DNA of 64,000 nucleotides from Enterobacteriaceae bacterium 4M9 (GTDB taxonomy: Bacteria; Pseudomonadota; Gammaproteobacteria; Enterobacterales; Enterobacteriaceae): assembly GCA_010092695.1 (NCBI GenBank), contig JAADJJ010000001.1, positions 372,001-436,000 on the forward strand, given 5' to 3'. Under the pieces are notes generated by a model. That model ran no database searches. It saw only the letters and a program-made list of their open reading frames with translations, and had not been told where the DNA came from. Both the position numbers and the translations under genes were made by a program. Below are positions 36,765-46,090 of this stretch, piece by piece. Positions within the stretch are counted from its first letter, which is position 1, and each line of letters opens with the position of its first letter.

Positions 36765-38024
36765 ATGTCTGAATCACTGTTTCGCAAGGAAGCGCTTGAG
36801 GCAAACAAAACCAAAGCTATCGGCAGTGTGGCACTTTACTGCCCGCCTTATCGTTGGGTCATTATCGGGCTGGTGGGGCTGATTACCGTCGCGACGCTGA
36901 TTTTCTGCTTCTTTGGCTCGTACACCAAACGTGAAAACGCCATCGGTGCGCTTATCCCGGTAGAGGGCGTGATGGATATTGTGGCGGTGAATGCCGGGAC
37001 CATCACCGATCTTGCTATCCGTGAAGGAGATAGCGTGGAGAAAGGGGCGCCGCTGGTCACCATCTCGTCTGAAGTATCCACCCGGTATGGCCAGACGCGT
37101 GAAACCATCGCCGAACAACTTGACCTGCAACACGGCGTGCTGGTCAGAGAGCGCGCCAACCTGACCGTACTGTCTGAAGAAACGCGTAAAGGGCTACAGG
37201 ACAAAAAACGCCTACTGGAGCAGCAGCTTGCCAGCCTCGGCGACATCTACGCAAGCCGCGTGCAGCAGATGAACCTGGCGGCTGAAAAGCTCAATAAATA
37301 CAAAATGATGCGCAAGGAGGGCTACGCCTCAAATAGCCAGGTCGAGGAGCAGGAAACCGCGCGCCTTGAAGCCGAGTCGCGCATCCAGGACGTCGCACGC
37401 CAGCGTATCGACCTTCAGCAGCAGCTTACCCAGACTCTCCAGCAGATTCGCGAGCAGCCCATCAACGAGCTTAACCAGATTAATGACATCGAACGGCGCA
37501 TTGCCGAGCTCAAGCAGAACATGATGGAAAACGAGTCGCGCCGCTCGGTTGTGCTGAACGCACCACAAAAAGCGACGGTGGCCTCCGTTGTGGTCAAGCG
37601 CGGACAGATTGTCACGACCGGCCAGACCGTGGCTTCTCTACTACCGGAAAACACCGAGCTTCAGGCACGCATAATGGTCAGCAGCCGCTCTATCGGTTTT
37701 ATTCGCCCGGGCCAGCGCGTGGTGCTGCGCTACCAGGCCTATCCGTGGCAAAAGTTCGGCCAGCAGTTTGGCAAGGTGGTCGGCGTCTCCCGTGTAGCGC
37801 TCTCTCCCCAGGAGGTGGCGCAAATCACCGGCAACAATCAGGTGCAGGAGCAGCATTATCTGGTGAAAGTGAAGCTGGATAACCAGTTTGTGAAAGCCTA
37901 CGGGCAGCAGGTGAGGCTCCAGCCTGGTAGTGCGGTAGAGGCTGATTTTCTCATCGATAAGCGCCGTTTGTATGAATGGGTGCTTGAGCCGCTTTATGCC
38001 CTTAGCCGCAGCACGGCTTCCTGA
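36765..38024 (+). CDS. HlyD/CvaA-type membrane fusion protein
   Basis: A 419-residue protein with an N-terminal cytoplasmic tail, one membrane helix (about 33-50), a lipoyl/biotinyl half (GVMDIVAVNAGTITDLAIREGD), a long coiled coil (about 110-260), the second lipoyl half (NAPQKATVASVVVKRGQIV) and a beta-barrel domain. This layout matches CvaA and other adaptors of peptide-exporting type I systems. It links the ABC transporter encoded next to the TolC-like channel encoded before it. A ribosome site (AGAG) precedes the ATG, and the next gene starts 26 bases after the stop. Confidence 0.92.
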   Translation: MSESLFRKEALEANKTKAIGSVALYCPPYRWVIIGLVGLITVATLIFCFFGSYTKRENAIGALIPVEGVMDIVAVNAGTITDLAIREGDSVEKGAPLVTISSEVSTRYGQTRETIAEQLDLQHGVLVRERANLTVLSEETRKGLQDKKRLLEQQLASLGDIYASRVQQMNLAAEKLNKYKMMRKEGYASNSQVEEQETARLEAESRIQDVARQRIDLQQQLTQTLQQIREQPINELNQINDIERRIAELKQNMMENESRRSVVLNAPQKATVASVVVKRGQIVTTGQTVASLLPENTELQARIMVSSRSIGFIRPGQRVVLRYQAYPWQKFGQQFGKVVGVSRVALSPQEVAQITGNNQVQEQHYLVKVKLDNQFVKAYGQQVRLQPGSAVEADFLIDKRRLYEWVLEPLYALSRSTAS

Positions 38025-38050
38025 TAACGATAAGAATAAAGGCTATCCAG

Positions 38051-40186
38051 ATGAATTTACTTGAAAAACTAAACTTCTCCTGGCGCAACAAACTGCCAGT
38101 CATTCAGCAGACCCAGGCGGCAGAGTGCGGGCTGACCTGTGTGGGCATGATCGCCAACTATTATGGTCACCGCATTGACATGATAACCCTGCGCCGGCGT
38201 TTCTCCACGTCGCTCAAAGGCGCCACGCTGGGTGAGGTTATGCTGGTGTCGCAGCAGCTGGGGATGTCAACGCGTGCGCTGCGTCTTGAAATTGAAGAAC
38301 TGCACAAACTGCGCCTGCCCTGCATTTTGCACTGGGATATGAACCACTTTGTGGTGCTCAAAAGTGTTTCGAAAAAGAAAATCGTGATTCATGACCCGGC
38401 GCGTGGTCGTCGGGAAGTGGCGCTGGATGAGGTCTCGACCTCGTTTACCGGCGTGGCGCTGGAGCTGCTACCGGCAGCAACGTTTGAGAAGAAAGAAGAG
38501 AAAGAATCCCTTTCGATGCTCAAACTCATTGGCAATGTGACTGGTATCCGCTCGGCCTTTGTGCAGGTGATGATTCTGTCCATCGCTCTTGAGGTGTTTG
38601 GCATCCTGACGCCGTTTTATACCCAGTGGGTGATGGACCAGGTGCTGCCCTCGGCTGATTACGATTTGCTGACGCTGCTTGGCTCGGCGTTTATCGTGGT
38701 AATGGTTTTGCAAAACATCATTACTGCTATCCGCTCCTGGGTCACAACCTGGTTTTCCAGTATGCTGAGCGTGCAGTGGTCTGCCAACGTCTGCTCGCAC
38801 CTGCTTGGCCTGCCGATGTCGTGGTTTGAAGAGCGGCATGTCGGCGATATTGTGTCGCGTTTTGGCTCCATCAATACCATCCAGAACACGCTCACCAGCC
38901 GCTTTATCTCCTCGCTGCTTGACGGCGTGATGGCCGTTGTGACGCTGTTCATGCTGTTTGCCTACAACGTAAAACTGGCTTTCGTGGTGCTGGGGCTACT
39001 TGGGCTCTATATCATCATCCGTTGGGTGTCGTTTCGCCCGTTTCGCCAGGCTAACGAAGATCAGTTGATTGCCAATGCCCGCGCCCAGTCGCAACTGCTG
39101 GAGTCTATTCGTGGCGTGCAGGCGGTGAAACTCAATAACAAGCAGGAAATGCGCGTTTCCACCTATGCCAATGAGCTGGTCGAAGCCACCAACAAAGGCA
39201 TCCACATTCAGCGTCTGACGATTGGTTTTAGCACGATACAGGGCACTATTTCCGGCGTCGGGCGCATCGTACTTATCTGGCTTGCGGCGCTCCAGGTACT
39301 GGAAGGCAACTTCACTGGCGGTATGCTGGTAGCGTTTTCGAGCTTTGCCGATCAGTTTCTCAGCCGTGCCACCGGGCTGATTAACGCCATCATTGAGTTC
39401 TGGATGCTGCGCCTGCACGGCGAACGTCTGGCCGATATCGTGCTGACAGATAAAGAAGGCGATATGGACAACGCCGTGGCGCTGCCCGGCGAGCAAAATG
39501 CGTTTGCCGTTGAAGTGCACAATCTTTCTTTCCGCTATGCGCCAACCGAACCCTGGGTGTTTGAGAACTGTACACTCAGTATCCACTCTGGCGAATCGGT
39601 CGCGATTATTGGTCCCTCCGGGCAGGGCAAATCAACGCTGGTGAAACTGCTGCTGGGGTTACTCAAGCCACAGCTTGGTACTATTGAGGTTAACGGCCAG
39701 GATATCCGCAAGCTCGGGATGACCTGGTATCGTGACAAAATTGGTAGCGTGATGCAGGACGATATTTTGTTTGCTGGCTCTATTGCCGACAACATCAGCT
39801 TCTTTGATGCCAACTACAGCCAGGAGCAGGTGGAGCGCGCGGCAATGCTGGCGCAGATTCACGACGATATCATGCTGATGCCGATGGCCTATAACAGCCT
39901 GGTAGGCGATATGGGATCGTCGTTATCCGGTGGACAGATGCAGCGTGTGCTACTGGCGCGAGCGTTGTACCGCAGGCCGGAGATCCTGATTCTCGATGAA
40001 GCAACCAGCCATCTTGATGTCAATCGCGAGAGCGCCATCAATACCGCCATTCGCGATATGAACATCACGCGTATTATTATTGCCCATCGTCCTGAAACCA
40101 TTCGCAGCGCCGATCGTATCATTTTGCTCAATAAAAACGGCGTTCAGGAAATCTCTCACGAGATGTTTGACCAGCATATTCAGTAA
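38051..40186 (+). CDS. CvaB-type ABC transporter with intact C39 leader peptidase
   Basis: A 711-residue protein. The N-terminal C39 peptidase has Q20, catalytic C26 (AAECGLTC), H99 (MNHFVVL) and D115 (IHDPARG), so it should cut double-glycine leaders. Six membrane helices follow (about 165-430), then an ATPase with Walker A GPSGQGKST, signature LSGGQ and Walker B ILILDEATSHLD. This protein normally cleaves and exports microcin/bacteriocin-like peptides. No double-glycine precursor is encoded within this operon; the nearest are the peptides at 48503 and 48767. A strong terminator follows. It could serve those peptides or unlinked ones. Confidence 0.93.
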   Translation: MNLLEKLNFSWRNKLPVIQQTQAAECGLTCVGMIANYYGHRIDMITLRRRFSTSLKGATLGEVMLVSQQLGMSTRALRLEIEELHKLRLPCILHWDMNHFVVLKSVSKKKIVIHDPARGRREVALDEVSTSFTGVALELLPAATFEKKEEKESLSMLKLIGNVTGIRSAFVQVMILSIALEVFGILTPFYTQWVMDQVLPSADYDLLTLLGSAFIVVMVLQNIITAIRSWVTTWFSSMLSVQWSANVCSHLLGLPMSWFEERHVGDIVSRFGSINTIQNTLTSRFISSLLDGVMAVVTLFMLFAYNVKLAFVVLGLLGLYIIIRWVSFRPFRQANEDQLIANARAQSQLLESIRGVQAVKLNNKQEMRVSTYANELVEATNKGIHIQRLTIGFSTIQGTISGVGRIVLIWLAALQVLEGNFTGGMLVAFSSFADQFLSRATGLINAIIEFWMLRLHGERLADIVLTDKEGDMDNAVALPGEQNAFAVEVHNLSFRYAPTEPWVFENCTLSIHSGESVAIIGPSGQGKSTLVKLLLGLLKPQLGTIEVNGQDIRKLGMTWYRDKIGSVMQDDILFAGSIADNISFFDANYSQEQVERAAMLAQIHDDIMLMPMAYNSLVGDMGSSLSGGQMQRVLLARALYRRPEILILDEATSHLDVNRESAINTAIRDMNITRIIIAHRPETIRSADRIILLNKNGVQEISHEMFDQHIQ

Positions 40187-40208
40187 CGCGATTTTACTCT
40201 GTAACCTG

Positions 40209-40245
40209 AAACGGCAGCTTTTCTCTGTGAAGGCTGCCGTTTTTT
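40209..40245 (+). terminator. Terminator after the TolC-HlyD-C39 ABC operon
   Basis: A 9-10-bp stem (40209-40217 with 40233-40242) around a 15-base loop, followed by a T run to 40245. It lies 22 bases past the ABC gene stop. Confidence 0.9.
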
Positions 40246-40706
40246 ATTGGGTTACTCCAGCCGCTATAGACTTTATTTTGTGAACTGAACAGCCGCAGGC
40301 AAATGGTAAGAAGATAGGCATTTTTTCTCTTTTTTGCCAGGAATTAAGAATAAGTAACATTGCTTTTTCCCATTTTTTTGTATCGATAATTGCTGTCGCC
40401 CTCACATTATCACGAAGAAGTGATTTGTTTTTTACATTTTTTTGCGAATATTCTCATCATTCCTTGCTGACCCTCCGGTGGTATTGTTTCCCTTATTGCA
40501 TGCTGGTGTGCCGCTGTTATTGTGGAGAGCGATTTACCGATATGTGCGTTTTTAGTGGTTAATTCTTGCGCTTAATTTAAGATGTTTCGGCTAAATATCA
40601 TCCGCATGTCTCATTGCTTTTTTTTGCTAAGCCAGAATATTGATTGGAAGTCCAAATGTAGGACTCTTCCTTTTATTTCGCGAGATAAAAATTTGGAAAT
40701 AACATG

Positions 40707-40729
40707 AATGCGAGGTTTTAACTCGCATT
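40707..40729. promoter_or_regulatory. Stem-loop upstream of the fimbrial operon
   Basis: A perfect 8-bp inverted repeat (40707-40714 with 40722-40729) with a 7-base AT loop, 226 bp before the fimbrial subunit ATG. There is no T run. It could be an operator or a leader-RNA structure. Confidence 0.45.
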
Positions 40730-40954
40730 TAGCTATATGGGTACGCCATGCTTTTAAGGGTAATAGGGTTTTGATAGCATTTTCTTAGCTCAACGGAGTG
40801 GGCCAATAATGACAGCTGCAAACACCGCTAAAATTATCAGACCTGAACTCTGTTGATGTAAAAACAGGGGCTTCTAAACGCCGCATGCATTATGTATTGC
40901 CGGCTTTATCGCTCTTTATTTCTTAGGATATTAGTTTAATACGCAGGAATTTTT

Positions 40955-41491
40955 ATGAAACTGAATAAAGTAGCTATGGCTGTGGCATTTACTGCTGCTC
41001 TGGGTTCTGCATCTGTAATGGCTGCTGATGGCACCACCAACGGTGTAATCGAGCTGAGCGGTGAGCTGGTAACCACTCCTTGCGGTCTGGCTGTTGAGTC
41101 AAGCCCGGTTGTTGTTGAGTTCGGCCAGCTGCCGATCCACGCTCTGGCAGACAGTGCTCGTGCGGGTAACGTACAGAAGAGCATCGTTCTGCAGGACTGC
41201 GACGCAACTACCGCGGGCAGCGCTGTTGTAACTTACACCCCGACTTCTGTTGATCCGGCTAACGACGCTCTGGCAGCATTCACCTCTGGTACTGCTACTG
41301 GCGCTGGTATCGGCTTGGTAGACAGCGGCAACCAGACTGTTAAATGGGGCCAGGCAACGACTGCTGTTACCCTGGTTGATGGCAAAAACACCATCCCGTT
41401 TGTAGCTTTCGTTCAGGCTGACACCGCGACTACCGTACCGACCGCAGGTGACTTCCAGTCTACGATTAACTTCTCTATCGCTTACCAGTAA
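40955..41491 (+). CDS. Major fimbrial subunit (FimA type)
   Basis: A 178-residue protein with a signal peptide (about 1-23, ending SVMA/AD). The mature pilin has two Cys (TPCGLAV and LQDCDA), a typical beta-zipper N-terminus (GVIELSGELVTTPC) and the penultimate-Tyr C-terminal motif (INFSIAYQ) recognised by the chaperone. It is first in the operon, and codon use is clean, as for highly expressed subunits. It would form the fimbrial shaft. A GCAGGA element precedes the ATG. Confidence 0.94.
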   Translation: MKLNKVAMAVAFTAALGSASVMAADGTTNGVIELSGELVTTPCGLAVESSPVVVEFGQLPIHALADSARAGNVQKSIVLQDCDATTAGSAVVTYTPTSVDPANDALAAFTSGTATGAGIGLVDSGNQTVKWGQATTAVTLVDGKNTIPFVAFVQADTATTVPTAGDFQSTINFSIAYQ

Positions 41492-41573
41492 TCGATGTGA
41501 AGTGTGCTGTGCGGGGGGCAACCCCCGCATTATATGGAGAGTGGGATCAGGAACAAGGATTGTGGGTGTTATT

Positions 41574-42125
41574 ATGGAATTAAAAAAGCAAAGCATTCTT
41601 CCGCTTTATTTATTATCCACCCTGCTTTTTTCTGGCCATGCCTTTGCCACTACTTTTCTTCCGTTAGAAGGTGAAGTGGATGCGCGAGGGGAGCTTATTG
41701 AAGCCGCATGCAGTATCGATAACCTCCATCGGGATATATTAGTTGAATTTGGCGACATTTCTGCCCGTGATGTTAAAGAAGAAGGCGAAGGTGTTTTGAT
41801 TCGACCTTTTATGGTTCGCTTAACTGGATGTACAGCGACCGATATGGGCGATGGGTTGTTGCGTTATCCCTACGCGTCAGTGACATTTATTGGTGAGACG
41901 ACGAATGAAGATCCCACCGCGTTACTGACAAATGGAAAAGGACTGGGAATACGCCTGCAAGATAGAAACGGTGATATTTTGACATTTGGACAGCCGTCTC
42001 CCGGTTATGCACTGAGCAGCGACAAAAACATATTACGATTTACTGCTTCAGTGGTTCCTGTCCAGAAAAATGTTCAGGCTGGCGAGTTTTATGCGACGGC
42101 TCGGTTTTTTATGGATTACAACTAA
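41574..42125 (+). CDS. Fimbrial subunit (FimI-like minor pilin)
   Basis: 183 residues from the ATG at 41574, chosen because the signal peptide (MELKKQSILPLYLLSTLLFS, ending HAFA) starts there; the frame is open upstream and overlaps the first pilin gene. AAGGA lies somewhat far (15 bases), so a GTG four codons upstream is possible. Mature features are AACSIDN and LTGCTA cysteines, a pilin beta-sandwich pattern and a C-terminal ATARFFMDYN. By position between shaft subunit and usher it resembles FimI, an anchor or terminator pilin. Confidence 0.88.
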   Translation: MELKKQSILPLYLLSTLLFSGHAFATTFLPLEGEVDARGELIEAACSIDNLHRDILVEFGDISARDVKEEGEGVLIRPFMVRLTGCTATDMGDGLLRYPYASVTFIGETTNEDPTALLTNGKGLGIRLQDRNGDILTFGQPSPGYALSSDKNILRFTASVVPVQKNVQAGEFYATARFFMDYN

Positions 42126-42186
42126 AACAACATATACGTAGCGGGATGCTTCACGTATTCCGGTGATTGATTCGGGATGAATAATC

Positions 42187-44664
42187 ATGTCGGTAAAATT
42201 AAAAACCAAGTTAACTATAATTGCCGCGCAGGTAATTATGGTCTGCTATGCACCAGCGGCATTAGCAGATGATAGCATTGAGTTTAACGTCGATGTGCTT
42301 GATGCAGCAGATCGCAGCCATGTCGATTTATCCCGATTCGCAACGGATAACTACGTCACCCCGGGAAGCTACCTGCTTGATATTAAGATCAACTCCAGAT
42401 CTGTAGGGCAGTCCAAAATTGAATATGTCGCAAGCGAAGACGGTAAAACCAGCCGTGCATGTATTAATGAGGACTTGCTGAACAAACTGGCGCTGAAGGA
42501 CGAAGTCCGCGCCAAAGTCATGCCGATTTATGAGAACTGCTACACCCTCGACAGCGTTCCTGGCGCAAGAGTCAGTAACGCCGCAGGTGTGCTGGATATT
42601 GTCGTCCCTCAGGCATGGATGAAATACAACGACCCAGACTGGACCCCGCCTGAGCGTTGGGACAGCGGTATTGCGGGCGTTATTTTTGACTACAGCCTGA
42701 CCGGGCAGGTGACTCGTCGCTTCAAGAGTGGCTCTGATGATTACAGCGCGGTATCAGGCTATGGCCAGGCGGGTTTCAACGCCGGCGGCTGGCGTGTACG
42801 CGGTGAATACCAGACCAACTACGACAGCGATCAGCGCAAGTACGATTTTACCTGGAACCAGTTCTACGCCTATCGTCCGCTGCCTACTATGGCCGCAAAG
42901 CTGACGCTGGGTGAAATTTATCTTAACTCGCAGGTGTTTGACACGGTGCGCTTTACCGGGGCTAACCTGGCAAGTGATGAACGCATGCTGCCGCCAAGCC
43001 TGCGTGGCTATGCGCCGGAAATTCACGGCGTGGCACGTACTAACGCCAAAGTGACCGTCATGCAGAGCGGGCGCACCATCTATGAAACAACGGTGGCAGC
43101 GGGTCCGTTTAACATCCAGGACTTGCGTAACTCCGTGCGCGGTACGCTGGATGTCCGTGTCGAAGAGCAGGATGGTTCGGTTTCTACCTTCCAGGTGAAT
43201 ACCGCCAACATCCCGTACCTGACACGTCCTGGCTATGTGCGCTACAACATCGCGGGCGGTGCGCCGTCTCGCTATAACCACCGTATTCAGGGACCTGGCT
43301 TTGTGGCCGGTGACTTCTCCTGGGGTGTGACCAACGCCTGGTCACTGTATGGCGGGGTAATGACGGCGGGTAAAGCGTATACCGCAGTGTCTGCGGGTAT
43401 CGGTCGTGACCTGAGCGTACTCGGCGCGTTGTCTTTCGATGCCACGGAGTCCTGGAGCGAACTGCCGGGTCAGAACCGCATCTGGGGGACATCATACAAA
43501 CTCAGCTATGCGAAGACGTTTGATGAATACAACAGCTCCATTACCTTCGCAGGCTATCGCTTCTCTGAGCGCGATTTCCGTACGCTGTCGCAGTACCTGG
43601 ACGAACGTTACCAAGGCTATGACAACATCGGTCGTGAAAAAGAGATGTACACCATTACCGGTAGTAAAACGTTCTTCGCTGACGATCCGCGTCTGGCAAC
43701 CACGCTGTTCCTGACGTACACCCACCAGAACTACTGGAACCGCGGCAGTCAGGACAGGTACGGCTTCTCCGTAGGTCGCAGCTTTAACATAGGTAATGTC
43801 CGCGGTATCACCGCGAACGTGTCAGCTTATCGCTCGGACTATAACGGCAGGAACGATGATTCCATCGCGTTCAGGCTGTCGATTCCGGTGGGAGACGGTA
43901 GCCGTTGGGCGGGTCTGGATCTCCAGACGAACAATGGCAAAACCAGCCCGATGGCGTCTTACACCGATAACAGCGACTACAACAACCTGTGGCGCGTGCG
44001 TGCAGGAGCAAGTCAGGACGGTTATGCCAACGTTGACGGCTACTACCGTCATCGTTCGCAGTGGGCAGAGGTTAATACCACTGCCAGCTATCAACACAAC
44101 AACTACCTCGCAGCCAGCGCAACGTTGCGCGGCGGCCTGACGGCAACGCGACACGGTGCAGCGCTGCATAACAGTAGCGCAACATCGAATACCGCGCGTG
44201 TGATGGTAGACACCAACGGTATCGGCGGTGTGCCGCTGAACAACGGCAAAGCGACCACCAACAATTTTGGTATCGCCGTTGTGCCGGATATCGTCAGCTA
44301 CAACAACTTCGACACCCGAGTGGACGTCGATGCAATGGACGGCAGCATTGAAGCGTCCAAAGCGATCAATACCTCGGTACTGACAGAAGGCGCCATCGGT
44401 TATCAGGCGTTTGGTATGGCGAAAGGCAACCGTGTAATGGGGACGCTGCGTCTGGCAGACCACAGTACACCGCCGTTTGGCGCCGAAGTTTATAACAAAG
44501 ATGGCGTAAGCGTTGCCATGGTTCTGGAAGAAGGTAAAGCCTGGCTTGCCGGTGTGAACCCGAACGAAACGCTGAAAGTGAACTGGGGCGGAAAAACCCA
44601 GTGTGAAGTCACGATGCCGGCAACGCTTGTCGACGCGTCGACCGTACTGCTGCCGTGTCGCTAA
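42187..44664 (+). CDS. Fimbrial outer membrane usher (FimD/PapC family)
   Basis: An 825-residue protein, the usual usher size. A signal peptide ends near ALA/DD. It has an N-terminal chaperone-binding domain (EFNVDVLDAADRSHVDLSRF), a 24-strand barrel with an internal plug (RGTLDVRVEEQDGSVSTFQV region) and C-terminal domains with a Cys pair (KTQCEVTMPATLVDASTVLLPC). The usher accepts chaperone-subunit complexes and secretes the fibre. It starts 61 bases after the minor pilin and is followed by the chaperone gene, so the order is subunit-subunit-usher-chaperone. In the fim operon the chaperone precedes the usher. Confidence 0.95.
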   Translation: MSVKLKTKLTIIAAQVIMVCYAPAALADDSIEFNVDVLDAADRSHVDLSRFATDNYVTPGSYLLDIKINSRSVGQSKIEYVASEDGKTSRACINEDLLNKLALKDEVRAKVMPIYENCYTLDSVPGARVSNAAGVLDIVVPQAWMKYNDPDWTPPERWDSGIAGVIFDYSLTGQVTRRFKSGSDDYSAVSGYGQAGFNAGGWRVRGEYQTNYDSDQRKYDFTWNQFYAYRPLPTMAAKLTLGEIYLNSQVFDTVRFTGANLASDERMLPPSLRGYAPEIHGVARTNAKVTVMQSGRTIYETTVAAGPFNIQDLRNSVRGTLDVRVEEQDGSVSTFQVNTANIPYLTRPGYVRYNIAGGAPSRYNHRIQGPGFVAGDFSWGVTNAWSLYGGVMTAGKAYTAVSAGIGRDLSVLGALSFDATESWSELPGQNRIWGTSYKLSYAKTFDEYNSSITFAGYRFSERDFRTLSQYLDERYQGYDNIGREKEMYTITGSKTFFADDPRLATTLFLTYTHQNYWNRGSQDRYGFSVGRSFNIGNVRGITANVSAYRSDYNGRNDDSIAFRLSIPVGDGSRWAGLDLQTNNGKTSPMASYTDNSDYNNLWRVRAGASQDGYANVDGYYRHRSQWAEVNTTASYQHNNYLAASATLRGGLTATRHGAALHNSSATSNTARVMVDTNGIGGVPLNNGKATTNNFGIAVVPDIVSYNNFDTRVDVDAMDGSIEASKAINTSVLTEGAIGYQAFGMAKGNRVMGTLRLADHSTPPFGAEVYNKDGVSVAMVLEEGKAWLAGVNPNETLKVNWGGKTQCEVTMPATLVDASTVLLPCR

Positions 44665-44703
44665 TCACGGATGAACAGCGATATATCTCAGGAGTAAGAG
44701 GAA

Positions 44704-45447
44704 ATGAGTATGAAAAAGTTTAACCGTTGCGCAGTTGCCGCAGTCGTTTTTAGCATGTTTTGTGGTTACGCACAGGCGGGTATTTCCCTGGACCGTACTC
44801 GCCTCGTTATTACGGAAAAAGATACGTCCGCCAGCGCTAATCTCACGAACACGTCGCCTGAAGTACCGTTCCTGGCGCAGTCATGGGTTGAAGATGCTAA
44901 CGGTCAAAAAATTACCTCGCCGCTGGTGGTGCTGCCGCCGCTGCAGCGTATTAACGGTGGGCAGAAGGGCATTGCTCGTGTGACGAAAACGGACGGCATT
45001 TCTGCGCTGCCAACAGACAGAGAAAGCCTGTTCTATCTCAACGTGCGTGAAATTCCGCCGAAATCAGACAAGCCGAACGTACTTCAGCTGGCGATGCAGA
45101 CGCGCATCAAGCTGTTCTATCGTCCAGTGGGCGTCATTCCAAAGACGCGTAGCGAAGTCTGGCAGGATCAGGTGGTGTTTGAGAAGCGCGGTTCGAGCAT
45201 GACCGCGCAGAACCCAACGCCTTACTACGTCACTATTCTTGGCCTTAGCAAAGGTGCCGGGCAGAAGATAACGGACTTCCCTGGGATCATGATTCCACCT
45301 AAATCCAGCCTGGACTTTAAGGTCTCAGACAGCGGTGTGAGCGAGTTCAAGATGATGTACGTGAACGACTACGGCGGCCATCCGGAACTGACTTATCGCT
45401 GCTCAGGCAGTACCTGTAAGGCGTTACCGTCGGCGCAACAGGGCTAA
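44704..45447 (+). CDS. Periplasmic fimbrial chaperone (FimC/PapD family)
   Basis: A 247-residue protein with a signal peptide ending YAQA/G. It has the conserved donor-strand region (GISLDRTRLVITEKDTSASA), the FLAQSWVED motif, the family signature region ESLFYLNVREIPPKS, and the subunit-anchoring Arg/Lys (TRIKLFYRPVG). AAGAGG lies just before the ATG. It caps pilin subunits in the periplasm and hands them to the usher encoded before it. Confidence 0.95.
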   Translation: MSMKKFNRCAVAAVVFSMFCGYAQAGISLDRTRLVITEKDTSASANLTNTSPEVPFLAQSWVEDANGQKITSPLVVLPPLQRINGGQKGIARVTKTDGISALPTDRESLFYLNVREIPPKSDKPNVLQLAMQTRIKLFYRPVGVIPKTRSEVWQDQVVFEKRGSSMTAQNPTPYYVTILGLSKGAGQKITDFPGIMIPPKSSLDFKVSDSGVSEFKMMYVNDYGGHPELTYRCSGSTCKALPSAQQG

Positions 45448-45466
45448 TTAAACGAGGAGTCCGACA

Positions 45467-46090
45467 ATGCAAAACAAATTACCGTTATTCGCAATTCTGG
45501 CCGCCGGTGTTTCATTTCAGGCAATGGCTGATATTTCAGTATCGCCGCTGCACAGCGACCCGGATCATATAAAAGAAGACAGTGGCATTGTGCGGTTTCA
45601 CGGCAACGTATTCGCATCACCCTGTGTGCTCTCTTCTGAAAGTCGTTTTCAGGATGTGAGTCTGGGCGACATTAGCGCGCGCAGCTTCCACAGTGCGGGT
45701 GATCGCAGCCAGCCGGTGACGTTTAAGGTGTACCTGAGGGACTGCCTGAAAGGCGCTGCGACCTATCGCAATAATATTGCTGCCTCGCAAACGGGCCAGG
45801 AGTGGCGCACTTACACTACCAGCGAGCAGGCAGTACAGATGACCTTCATTGGTGAGTCTGATCCAGGCAACAGTTCGCTTCTGCGTACTACGGGGTCGTC
45901 GTTTGGTGCCGGTCTGCGTCTGATGAGCGTTGACGGTAAACCGTATGTCCTTAACCAGACGCAAGCGCCACTGCTGGTGAAAACCGGTGACAGCGTACTG
46001 ACATTCCAGGCCGCGTTGGAGTCGACGGACAGTTCCGTCACCGCCGGCGAGTTTAGCGGACTGATGCGCATCAAGATGGAGTACCTGTGA
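45467..46090 (+). CDS. Minor fimbrial subunit
   Basis: A 207-residue protein with a signal peptide (about 1-21, ending QAMA). It is a pilin-type domain with two cysteines (ASPCVLSS and LRDCLK), the FGAGLRLM segment and a C-terminal Tyr (RIKMEYL). It follows the chaperone by 19 bases after a GAGGAG ribosome site. It is probably an adaptor in the tip (FimF/FimG role), inferred from its position before the adhesin. The stop overlaps the next start (TGATG). Confidence 0.9.
   Translation: MQNKLPLFAILAAGVSFQAMADISVSPLHSDPDHIKEDSGIVRFHGNVFASPCVLSSESRFQDVSLGDISARSFHSAGDRSQPVTFKVYLRDCLKGAATYRNNIAASQTGQEWRTYTTSEQAVQMTFIGESDPGNSSLLRTTGSSFGAGLRLMSVDGKPYVLNQTQAPLLVKTGDSVLTFQAALESTDSSVTAGEFSGLMRIKMEYL

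Larger units (their letters stand above)
40187..40954. other. Intergenic region upstream of the fimbrial operon
   Basis: 768 bp. After the secretion-operon terminator (40209-40245) it is AT-rich and carries no gene. It must hold the fimbrial promoter. It contains no GATC site at all, so Pap-type Dam/Lrp phase control is unlikely here. A perfect 8-bp stem-loop lies at 40707-40729. Confidence 0.65.

Noticed and set aside
40187..40954. FimS-type invertible switch or Pap-type GATC control before the fimbrial operon
   Set aside because: No long inverted repeats flanking the promoter region, no recombinase gene nearby, and no GATC site.
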